38,917 nt of DNA, from assembly GCA_016282955.1 (NCBI GenBank), contig JAEELX010000027.1:1-38917 (forward strand), read 5' to 3'. The position numbers and the translations under genes are program-made. This DNA is from Paludibacteraceae bacterium. GTDB taxonomy: Bacteria; Bacteroidota; Bacteroidia; Bacteroidales; Paludibacteraceae. Positions 1-7,932 of this stretch are shown piece by piece. Under the pieces are notes generated by a model. That model saw only the letters and a list, made by a program, of their open reading frames with translations, had not been told where the DNA came from and searched no databases. Each line of letters starts with the position of its first letter. Positions within the stretch are counted from its first letter, which is position 1.

Positions 1-519
1 AATAATTATTCTTGGAGTGAATGGGGTGACAATAAAATCGGCGATTATGCTGCTAAGACGTGGCGTACACCGAAGAAAGACGAGTGGGTTTATTTGTTTA
101 ACACACGTAAGGTTAATGGTGCTGACGGTTACTCGTACGTTCGCTTGAAAACAGGTAGTAGTTCAAGTGATACCGTTACGGGTTGTTTGATTTATCCCGA
201 TAACTTTACGTGGGCAAAAGCGGGTGTAACTGCTATTTCAACGGGTGCAAGTGCTGGTGTTCAAGTGGTAGAGAATGCTACTTGGAAAAAATTGGAGAAA
301 GCCGGTTGTGCGTTCTTGCCAGGTTGTAGTTATCGTGATGGCACTACGGTCAGTGCGAACTACTATGGTCGCAACGTCTTCTATTGGTCTGCTACTGATT
401 ATGATACTTACAGCGCGTATCTCGCGAACTTCAATTTCGGAGGTCGTAGCATCCTTCCAGCGAACTACGCCAATCGCTATGGCGGCTATGCGGTACGTTT
501 AGTTCGCGAAGTAAAATAG
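1..519 (+). CDS. C-terminal part of a secreted paralogous-domain protein (5' end lies outside the window)
   Basis: Frame 1 is open from base 1 (NNYSWSEWGDNKIGDYAAKTWRTPKKDEWVYLFNTRKVNG...YWSATDYDTY...GGYAVRLVREVK*). Same motif order as the three complete proteins at 20.4-27.3 kb. Confidence 0.85.
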   Translation, partial: NNYSWSEWGDNKIGDYAAKTWRTPKKDEWVYLFNTRKVNGADGYSYVRLKTGSSSSDTVTGCLIYPDNFTWAKAGVTAISTGASAGVQVVENATWKKLEKAGCAFLPGCSYRDGTTVSANYYGRNVFYWSATDYDTYSAYLANFNFGGRSILPANYANRYGGYAVRLVREVK

Positions 520-544
520 GCTGTTGTTTGCTTAGCCTTATGCT

Positions 545-580
545 AAAAAAGGGAGATAGAGTGTTCTGTCTCCTTTTTTA
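545..580 (+). terminator. Rho-independent terminator after the left-edge CDS
   Basis: Inverted repeat aaaaaagggagataga...tctgtctcctttttt with T-tract, 26 bp after the stop codon. Confidence 0.75.
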
Positions 581-766
581 GTTTATGCGTTTCATGCTGT
601 CTCGGGGTTGCCTCCTGCCGCTCCTCGTCTCTCTTCCTGCCTCCTCGTGGTGGCTCCCTCGCTCCCCCTCGCCTCCTTGCTGCTCTGCTTTCTCGCCCGA
701 GCGACTTGCCTTTTACGGTGTTTCACGCCGTGGGGAGGATTGCTTCGCTTTCTTGGCTTCGCTTTG

Positions 767-830
767 TTGGGTGGCGAGCCTCTCGCCTGGCGGGCTTCCC
801 TCCCGAGCCTCTTGCCCGAGCCTCTCGCCC
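767..830. repeat. GC-rich intergenic repeat, copy A
   Basis: Contains cgagcctctcgcctggcgggctt (775-797), which recurs exactly at 1256-1278; also gggcttccctcccgagcctc (792-811 and 1244-1263) and gttgggtggc (767-776 and 1206-1215). Includes the palindrome ggcgag-cct-ctcgcc. Confidence 0.8.
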
Positions 831-1103
831 TTATTGGGCATCGTGGTTGTATAGGTTGTAGTTGCCGAGGATTTGTTCGGGGTGTATCACTTCTGAACAG
901 CAGTCCCACGTGAAGCCACCTCCCATAAGATACCAGTTCTTCCGCTCTTGTGTGGGCACTTTTTGGATGGATGGAAAAGCCGAGATGGGCATCGTGATGA
1001 TACGTCCATCTTTGAAGGTGACCTGTATTTTCCCACGCATAGGAAATGTGACGTCCGTGATACAAGGTTTAATATCCCAAAAACCTTCTACTTTGCGTTT
1101 CAT
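831..1103 (-). CDS. DUF2442-like protein
   Basis: 90-aa ORF; pattern ...ITDVTFPMRGKIQVTFKDGRIITMPISAFPSIQKVPTQERKNWYLMGGGFTWDCCSEVIHPEQILG resembles DUF2442. Confidence 0.7.
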   Translation of the reverse strand: MKRKVEGFWDIKPCITDVTFPMRGKIQVTFKDGRIITMPISAFPSIQKVPTQERKNWYLMGGGFTWDCCSEVIHPEQILGNYNLYNHDAQ

Positions 1104-1205
1104 AATGATTCATTTTGTTGCGAAAGTACAAAATTTTCAAAACATCTTTATGTTTTTTTTCCAGTTCTCGTTTTTTTGTCTCTGTCGCTTTGGTTGGTGG
1201 TTTTG

Positions 1206-1280
1206 TTGGGTGGCTTTGTGGCAGGTTGGTATTGTTTGGTGGAGGGCTTCCCTCCCGAGCCTCTCGCCTGGCGGGCTTTC
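1206..1280. repeat. GC-rich intergenic repeat, copy B
   Basis: Exact 23-bp and 20-bp matches to copy A (1256-1278 and 1244-1263). Confidence 0.8.
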
Positions 1281-1399
1281 TCTAAATTGAAAAATTGAAA
1301 ATTTACTTGCCTATCTTACTTTTCACCTTTCACTTTAAACGCAGAGAGAGAGTGAAATCCCTTCACCCTCTCCCCTGAAATGAGTAATGTTGTGTTTTT

Positions 1400-2620
1400 T
1401 TATTTTTTGTCGAAGATATGTCCTGTTGTCGTTTCCATTACCACTGCACACGAAGCGTCACCCGTGATAGACATCACCGTACGAGCCATATCTACCAAAC
1501 GGTCGATACCTGCTGCGATAGCCACGCACTCAACAGGAATACCTGCCGAAGCAAATACCATCGCCATCAAAGCCAACGAACCACCAGGGATACCCGGCGT
1601 ACCAATCGAAGCAATCGTTGCCGAGAAAGCAAGTGCAAAGTAATCGTTCATCGTCAAATCGATACCCAAGCAGTTTGCAAAGAACACTGCCGAAACGCAC
1701 AAGTAAATAGCCACACCGTCCATGTTAACCGTTGCTCCCAATGGAATAACGAACTCCGAAATGTCCTTACGAACACCTAATTTCTCAACGCCTGCAATCG
1801 TGTAAGGAATCGTTGCTACAGACGAGTCAGAAGAATAAGCAAACAACATGGCTTGACCGATGTTCTTGAAGAACTTGATAGGATTCATCTTACCCAACAA
1901 GATAAGAGCAGGCAAGTAAACCAACAAGATATGGCAAATAAATACACCATAATCCAAACCAATCAAGGCAGCATACGAACCTAACACCGTAGGACCATTC
2001 ACCACCACCACAGGCGTAAGCAAACAGAACACACCAAACGGCGAGATAGCCATGATGTACCACAAAACGCGTTGGGTTACTTGATCCAAGCACAAAACGA
2101 GTTTGCGTGCTTCCTCGCCTTTCTCACCAATATGTACGATAGCAACAGCGAAGAACAAGGCAATCACAATAACCTGCATCATCGTCATGTTCGCAATCGG
2201 TTGCACGATGTTCGATGGGAAGAAGTTCACGATCTGGTCAATCAACGTAAAGTGATGAACATCACGCCCAGCCAACGAAGCAATATCAATCTCGATTTTG
2301 GGCAAACCACTCTTGATCAAAGTCGGCAAAAGCAAACCTAAACAAGTAGCGATAATCGTCGTACACATGAAGTACAGCAAAGCACGACCACCCAACTTAC
2401 CAATCTTGGTTATATCATTCATGGAGAAAATCGCCGACATGATTGAAAATATAACCAATGGCACCACAATGAACTTCAATAAGTTCAAGAAAATAGTACC
2501 CCAAGGCTTAATGTAACCATTGACAAAATCTGGATAATTTTGCAATGCGAGACCTGCACCGATAGCCAATAACAGTGCAATGAAAATTTGAGAAGTAAGA
2601 GATAATTTTTTCATACGCAT
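1400..2620 (-). CDS. Dicarboxylate/amino acid:cation symporter (DAACS/GltP family)
   Basis: 406 aa; hydrophobic, with family-like motifs (SDSSVATIPYTIAGVEKLGVRKDISEFVIPLGATVNMDGVAIYL; GTPGIPGG; GIDRLVDMARTVMSITGDASCAVVM). Confidence 0.93.
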   Translation of the reverse strand: MRMKKLSLTSQIFIALLLAIGAGLALQNYPDFVNGYIKPWGTIFLNLLKFIVVPLVIFSIMSAIFSMNDITKIGKLGGRALLYFMCTTIIATCLGLLLPTLIKSGLPKIEIDIASLAGRDVHHFTLIDQIVNFFPSNIVQPIANMTMMQVIVIALFFAVAIVHIGEKGEEARKLVLCLDQVTQRVLWYIMAISPFGVFCLLTPVVVVNGPTVLGSYAALIGLDYGVFICHILLVYLPALILLGKMNPIKFFKNIGQAMLFAYSSDSSVATIPYTIAGVEKLGVRKDISEFVIPLGATVNMDGVAIYLCVSAVFFANCLGIDLTMNDYFALAFSATIASIGTPGIPGGSLALMAMVFASAGIPVECVAIAAGIDRLVDMARTVMSITGDASCAVVMETTTGHIFDKK

Positions 2621-2681
2621 TTTAATTTTTAGTTAGTATATAATTTATCTTTTTATGTTACAATATTATATATGCAACCCG

Positions 2682-3173
2682 CTATGCCTCCATTATTTTT
2701 TGATACGCCAACCGCTCATCGCCCGAAAGCAGATGGATGATTCCACAATACGTAAAACCGTTTATACAAAGGTTATGTTGCATAATCCGGTTGTCGCGGT
2801 GCGTATCGATGCGAATGTTCTTATCCGCCGAAAAACTAAACGCCAACATGCTCCGAAAAACCCCTCGCACGTGCGGATAACTGCCCAAACGGTGCACCAC
2901 ATGATACGGCAACGTATCGTCCAACCACGCACCGTCATATATCTTGCTGTATGCGGGTTCGGGACTCGGCATCAGGGCAAAATACGCTCCAATTTCCCCG
3001 TCCTTTTCCAACACATACCCGATTTTTTGCTCTATATCTGCCAAAATGTCCTGTTCCGCAGGATAGCCGTTTGCCCATTGGGTGAGGTTCCCGTCAGCAC
3101 GCATGATTCCTCGTGCGGCATCCATCACCCGCAGAATCGAAGATACATCATATTTTTGGGCTAACCGTATCAT
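2682..3173 (-). CDS. GNAT-family N-acetyltransferase
   Basis: 163 aa; IRLAQKYDVSSILRVMDAARGIM...GYVLEKDGEIGAYFAL...RIDTHRDNRIMQHNLCINGFTYCGIIHL is GNAT-like. 4-bp overlap with the upstream transporter. Confidence 0.8.
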   Translation of the reverse strand: MIRLAQKYDVSSILRVMDAARGIMRADGNLTQWANGYPAEQDILADIEQKIGYVLEKDGEIGAYFALMPSPEPAYSKIYDGAWLDDTLPYHVVHRLGSYPHVRGVFRSMLAFSFSADKNIRIDTHRDNRIMQHNLCINGFTYCGIIHLLSGDERLAYQKIMEA

Positions 3174-4384
3174 TTTGTGTCAAAAATATAACCTGTCGTT
3201 TTTTCCATCACCACGGCACAAGACGCATCGCCTGTTATGGACATCACCGTGCGTCCCATATCCACGAGCCTATCTATGCCTGCTGCCACTGCTACGCACT
3301 CCACAGGAATACCTGCCGAAGCAAACACCATCGCCATCAACGCCAACGCACCACCCGGCACACCCGGCGTTCCAATCGAAGCAATCGTAGCCGAAATGGC
3401 AATCGCAATATATTGGTTGAGCGTCAAATCCAAACCCAAACAATTCGTAAAGAACACGGCTGCAACCGACAAATAAATCGCCACACCATCCATGTTTATC
3501 GTGGCTCCCAATGGCACCACAAACTCCGCAATATCCTTCCGAACGCCCAAACTCCGTGCTCCTTCCATCGTGTACGGAATCGTTGCCACAGACGAGTCAG
3601 ACGAAAAAGCGAACATCATCGCGGGCGTCATCTGCTTCAAAAACGTGAACGGATTCGTCTTGCCCAAAATCGCAACAAGCGGCGTGTACACAATAATTAT
3701 ATGCAACAAAAACACACCGTAACTCAACAGTATCAGAGCCGCATACGAACCCAATATATTCGGACCATTGATAACCACCACAGGCGTCAGCAAACAGAAC
3801 ACACCAAACGGCGAAACCGCCATAATGTATTCCAAAATCTTCATCATCACATCATTCAGGCACGCAACGAGTCGTTTGGCAGGCTCGCCCTCTTGCCCAA
3901 CTGAAATAATCGCAACCCCAAAAAACAACGCAATCACAATCACTTGCATCATCGTCATGTTCATGATGGGTTTCAGGATATTCGCGGGGAAGAAGTTAAT
4001 GATTTGGTCCATCAACGTAAAATCGTACAACTCATACGAATCCAATTCCATTATATCGATGCTGATTGACGGCAAAAAGCCCTTGCACAGAGTCGCTACC
4101 ACTAACGCCACCACGGTCGCCACAATCGTTGTACACATAAAAAACAGCACCGAACGCAACCCTAATTGCCCAATCTTGGTCACATCATTTATAGAGAATA
4201 CCGCCGACATAATCGAAAAGAGCACCAACGGCACCACAATAAATTTCAGCAAATTCAGGAAAATCGTCCCCCAAGGTTTGATGTAACCATTAACAAAGTC
4301 AGGAAAGTGTTGCAAAGCAAGACCAGCGAAAACCGCTAAAATCAAAGCCATGAAAATCTGAGATGTTAATGATAATTTTTGCAT
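3170..4384 (-). CDS. Dicarboxylate/amino acid:cation symporter, paralogue of 1400-2620
   Basis: 404 aa; co-linear and highly similar to the 1400..2620 product, with the same signature motifs. Confidence 0.93.
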   Translation of the reverse strand: MQKLSLTSQIFMALILAVFAGLALQHFPDFVNGYIKPWGTIFLNLLKFIVVPLVLFSIMSAVFSINDVTKIGQLGLRSVLFFMCTTIVATVVALVVATLCKGFLPSISIDIMELDSYELYDFTLMDQIINFFPANILKPIMNMTMMQVIVIALFFGVAIISVGQEGEPAKRLVACLNDVMMKILEYIMAVSPFGVFCLLTPVVVINGPNILGSYAALILLSYGVFLLHIIIVYTPLVAILGKTNPFTFLKQMTPAMMFAFSSDSSVATIPYTMEGARSLGVRKDIAEFVVPLGATINMDGVAIYLSVAAVFFTNCLGLDLTLNQYIAIAISATIASIGTPGVPGGALALMAMVFASAGIPVECVAVAAGIDRLVDMGRTVMSITGDASCAVVMEKTTGYIFDTK

Positions 4385-4654
4385 ACAACTTGTTTTTGCG
4401 AAGATAGTATTTTTTTTTAATTATTTTATTTTTTTTATGTGGAAATTACATTTTTTGTATGTCATCCGTACCAAACATTTCAATTAACTTATTATAAAAA
4501 AGCAACTTAATTTATTTTTTCGATTTTTGATGGAAGCAAATTTGATAGTTAGACTTGACAATGAGAACCCCTGCAATAAAGGCACATTTTTAACATTTTG
4601 TGTCGCCATTTTGGACGATGAAGGTTTCAAAAAAACAGATTTTTTTACTTTTAT

Positions 4655-4685
4655 TTTGTATTTTTCGAAAAAAAAGGTACTTTTG
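4655..4685 (+). promoter_or_regulatory. Bacteroidota-type promoter for the 4722 CDS
   Basis: TTTG (4655-4658), 19-bp spacer, TACTTTTG (4678-4685); matches the TTTG-N19-TAnnTTTG consensus. Confidence 0.75.
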
Positions 4686-4721
4686 CAAAAAATTTATTAT
4701 TAACCTTAAAAAAAGATAAGT

Positions 4722-6536
4722 ATGAAACACAATTTCAAACTATTGAGAAATTTATTTGTTTTCTCCATTCTTTTAGCTTTACCTTATTCTGTTAAAGCTC
4801 AGGACGCTGCTCCTGAACAACCAGAGGTAAAACCAGCGATTGTTATTTCGAGCGATCGTACGATTATCTGGGTTGATCGTCTGGAATTGACGGGTGAGGA
4901 GAGTTTGATGGACGTTTTCCAAATGTATGGCGAACTGCTCATTAGCAAATTTGATCCCTCTTTGTTGAGCGGTACAGGCCATGACTATCGTCTTCGTATG
5001 GAGAACGTAGATATGACGGTTGATATTCGCCAATTCTTGACGAATACGAAAGCGTCTCAAGTAAGAAGAGTACAGATTTGCGAAAACGCTGCTGTTGCAA
5101 AAGGAACGGGCGGTTTCCGTGGTGTTATTGACGTGAACATGAAGAAAAATGAAGAAGGTTTGCATGGTTACGTTGGTACGGAAATGACCACCGATGGTGA
5201 GCCTCATCCATTCGCGAACGTTCGTTACGGCAACGAGACGACGGACTATCACGCAAACATTTCGGTTGATGATATTTCGCGTAAAGGCAATTATAGCTTT
5301 ACGAATTACGGTGATGTTCTCGTGAGCCACAAATTTGACGCTAAAAACAAAATCAATGTTTACGGGCGTCATAAAGTGTCGGCAAATGATGCAGGTGCAA
5401 TCAATCGTTTCTATCGTGGACGCGTGAACTACTGGCACAACTTCGAAAAAGGTTCGTTGTTGCTCTTGGGTGTTTATTCGCATACTGATAACGGTGGCGG
5501 TGGACGTAACCGTTCTGTAACGAAATCACAGATGTACGTAGCAGAGTACGAAGTACCTTTGGCAAAAGGTTTGGATATGACCGTTGGTTGGGAAGGTGGC
5601 TTCGATAAAAATGAAGTAGAAATGAACGCTGGCATCGATAATGAATACTGGGATAACTACAATGACTTCTATCTGCAATTCAACTATACGGTTGGTCCTG
5701 TTAAGTTGACGTTGGGCGACCGTGCACAATTGCATAGTTACGCAGTAACCCCTTGGTATAACAAGGATAAAGATTTGAAGAACAACAGATGGCGTAATTT
5801 CTGGACTGCAAGTGCTGTTTTCAACTTCGCAAAATTGAACTATTTGCACTTGGCATACTATCGTCGTTTTTCTAATCCTAACGCTTTGGGTAGCATCGGT
5901 GGATATATGACGGGAACAAATGCTGATGGTGAGTACATCATTGGTAACGACAAATTGAAAGAGCAAAAGGGTGACATTGCTCGTTTGGCTTATTCGTTCA
6001 GCAATCGTAACCTCACGGTACACTTTGGTTCGAAGTTTATACACTTCCACGAATCGGCAGGAAATGGTATTACGAATTTGGCAACGTCAGTTGATGTTCC
6101 TTATAAATATGATAATAAGACAGGAACGTGGACAGCAGTTAAGACGTGGGATATGAACGGTAAAGAGTCTAACACTTTCTGCACCGACTTGAGCGTTACA
6201 TGGCGTAAGAATTGGTTTGCTATCGTAGCAGGTGGTAACATGAATTGGTCAAAAGCTGATGAAGCGGGTGCTAAATCGAAAACGTATGGTTATGCACGCG
6301 TTAACCCAAGTTTCTATCTGCCTAAACAATGGAATATCGGTGCACAGTTGATCTACTGCTCTGATGGGACTCCTGAGGCTGGTGTTTACGCTAACAAAGA
6401 CGAAAAATACTACCTTTACGGTTTGTTGACGCTTGAGAAAACGTTTGGTGAGCATGTTGGCTTGCGTGCACAATGGAGAGATCCATTCAGTAAAGATTTC
6501 AGTGCAGGTGTATTCTCATTGCAATATAAGTTCTAA
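4722..6536 (+). CDS. TonB-dependent-receptor-like outer membrane beta-barrel protein
   Basis: 604 aa; signal peptide (MKHNFKLLRNLFVFSILLALPYSVKAQ), degenerate plug-like N-terminus (YRLRMENVDMTVDIRQFLTNTKASQVRRVQICENAAVAKGTGGFRGVIDVNM), beta-barrel-like remainder ending in aromatic YKF. Confidence 0.75.
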   Translation: MKHNFKLLRNLFVFSILLALPYSVKAQDAAPEQPEVKPAIVISSDRTIIWVDRLELTGEESLMDVFQMYGELLISKFDPSLLSGTGHDYRLRMENVDMTVDIRQFLTNTKASQVRRVQICENAAVAKGTGGFRGVIDVNMKKNEEGLHGYVGTEMTTDGEPHPFANVRYGNETTDYHANISVDDISRKGNYSFTNYGDVLVSHKFDAKNKINVYGRHKVSANDAGAINRFYRGRVNYWHNFEKGSLLLLGVYSHTDNGGGGRNRSVTKSQMYVAEYEVPLAKGLDMTVGWEGGFDKNEVEMNAGIDNEYWDNYNDFYLQFNYTVGPVKLTLGDRAQLHSYAVTPWYNKDKDLKNNRWRNFWTASAVFNFAKLNYLHLAYYRRFSNPNALGSIGGYMTGTNADGEYIIGNDKLKEQKGDIARLAYSFSNRNLTVHFGSKFIHFHESAGNGITNLATSVDVPYKYDNKTGTWTAVKTWDMNGKESNTFCTDLSVTWRKNWFAIVAGGNMNWSKADEAGAKSKTYGYARVNPSFYLPKQWNIGAQLIYCSDGTPEAGVYANKDEKYYLYGLLTLEKTFGEHVGLRAQWRDPFSKDFSAGVFSLQYKF

Positions 6537-6563
6537 TTTTCGAAAGATAATTTAAGAATTCGC

Positions 6564-6606
6564 AGGAGAGCAGCAAAGGAAAATCCTTTTGTTGCTCTCT
6601 TTTTAT
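6564..6606 (+). terminator. Rho-independent terminator
   Basis: ggagagcagcaaagga-aaa-tccttttgttgctctct then tttt. Confidence 0.8.
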
Positions 6607-6650
6607 GCACGTTCAACACGGCAAAAAATAATTGGATTTATCCCCAATAC

Positions 6651-7265
6651 TTAAATTTCTACGGCCATTTTGGTCAGTGTTGCCTTGATGGTTTCGTCCG
6701 AAGGTGGGTTAGCAAAAAGATAGTCCACTTGTTCGGTATAGTCAACGTCACCGAAATAGCATAGTTGTGAACGGAATAGTTTTTCAGAATACAAGTCGCC
6801 AAAAATCGCATTTGCTCTTGCGGAAATTTGTCCTATAGAAAAATGCTCCGTGAGGAGAAAAAACAAATCTACATAATCTTTCCACTTGGAGCGGCGACCT
6901 AATGCGTATGCTTTCATAGCCGCTAAGTCAATCAAAGCAGGTACACGAAACGTATTTTCAAACTTTTCATTTACCTTTATCTCAAATGGATATTGAAAAA
7001 AAGTGAGCTTTACATCGTTGATAATCAAATTCATCTGTTCTTCTACCCGTCGGGTTACTCTGTACGGAAATCCTGATACGTTCAATTTATCAAGATTCTT
7101 CTTGTGATTTAAAGGGGAACGCTTGAACATATCAAAATCAATCGAACGCCTATGCCCAAGATACAACGCAACAGCCGTACCACCAACAAGGTAGTATTCT
7201 CGTTTGAATTTTTCCATAACGGACAATAATTCAACTTGCTTTTTGCTTAAAACCTCCTTATACAT
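6651..7265 (-). CDS. AbiEii/AbiGii-like nucleotidyltransferase
   Basis: 204 aa; YLVGGTAVALYLGHRRSIDFDMF is the characteristic GG...GHR.S.D.D nucleotidyltransferase signature of AbiEii-like proteins. Confidence 0.85.
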   Translation of the reverse strand: MYKEVLSKKQVELLSVMEKFKREYYLVGGTAVALYLGHRRSIDFDMFKRSPLNHKKNLDKLNVSGFPYRVTRRVEEQMNLIINDVKLTFFQYPFEIKVNEKFENTFRVPALIDLAAMKAYALGRRSKWKDYVDLFFLLTEHFSIGQISARANAIFGDLYSEKLFRSQLCYFGDVDYTEQVDYLFANPPSDETIKATLTKMAVEI

Positions 7266-7518
7266 ACTTTTGTAAGACTAATGAGAAAAAATGGTAAATC
7301 TCTGGATAATAGTTCGCCTTTTGTCTGCCTTTTGCCGCAAAAAACACCTGTGCCACATGCTTACCACCCAGCGTTTCAATGAGTTGACGACAATCATCAA
7401 GCGTTCCTTCGTTAAAAATTGTCTCTATCAACAAAGAATCGCTGATGTCTTGTTTCTGATTTTCTGGCGTGTACCAAAACAAAGCCTTGTTTTTCTCAAT
7501 AAATTCGCTGCGTGTCAT
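7258..7518 (-). CDS. Small partner protein of the AbiEii-like gene (DUF6922-like)
   Basis: 86 aa; MTRSEFIEKNKALFWYTPENQKQDISDSLLIETIFNEGTLDDCRQLIETLGG...; overlaps the nucleotidyltransferase gene by 8 bp. Confidence 0.65.
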   Translation of the reverse strand: MTRSEFIEKNKALFWYTPENQKQDISDSLLIETIFNEGTLDDCRQLIETLGGKHVAQVFFAAKGRQKANYYPEIYHFFSLVLQKYV

Positions 7519-7685
7519 TTGGGTTGATATTTGCTACAAATGTAGCATTTTTATTTCATTTCCACAAATCTTATGCAAGTTCAACCCTGCAAAAAAATGA
7601 AACTTTTGAATTATTTTTTGTACTTTTGTAACGCTAATGACGAAAATCACTAAAAACTACAAATTTCGTCAGTAGATATTATAGT

Positions 7686-7796
7686 ATGGTAAAACGAGAT
7701 TCATCTCCCAAGTATCTTCTGACCATGGATTTTGACAATACGAATATAGATGGTATTCGCAAATTAAATGTGATAGATTGGCTATTAAAGCAATAA
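7686..7796 (+). CDS. Possible short peptide ORF (36 aa), function unknown
   Basis: ATG-to-TAA ORF MVKRDSSPKYLLTMDFDNTNIDGIRKLNVIDWLLKQ, about 60 bp after a TACTTTTG -7-like element (7621-7628). Below the size cutoff of the supplied track; weak evidence. Confidence 0.3.
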   Translation: MVKRDSSPKYLLTMDFDNTNIDGIRKLNVIDWLLKQ

Positions 7797-7932
7797 CAAT
7801 ACGCCCCTACTCGATGGATTTATCCACATTCGTCATTTTTTGATGCAATATGCAAAAATTATATTTTTTATTTTCAAATAAAAAAGGTACCTTTGCGGAA
7901 ATTTTGCGAAAAACCTAAACTTAACGATATAT

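Noticed and set aside
592-1065. 157-aa minus-strand ORF and plus-strand ORFs 585..854, 608..913, 862..1290, 948..1298
   Set aside because: They run through the GC-rich repeat and antisense to the DUF2442 gene; composition (RARKQSSKEARGSEGATTRRQEERRG) is not protein-like.
1343-1374. Terminator after the 1400..2620 symporter (gagagagtgaaa...ttcaccctctc)
   Set aside because: Stem is plausible on the minus strand, but the following T-tract is weak and the sequence overlaps the TTTCACC-type low-complexity tract; left uncalled.
3113-3904. 263-aa plus-strand ORF antisense to the second symporter
   Set aside because: Arg/His-rich mirror of a strongly supported membrane-transporter gene; no start context or family resemblance.
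4779-6050. Antisense ORFs 4779..5483 and 5526..6050
   Set aside because: Shadow ORFs of the receptor-like gene at 4722..6536.
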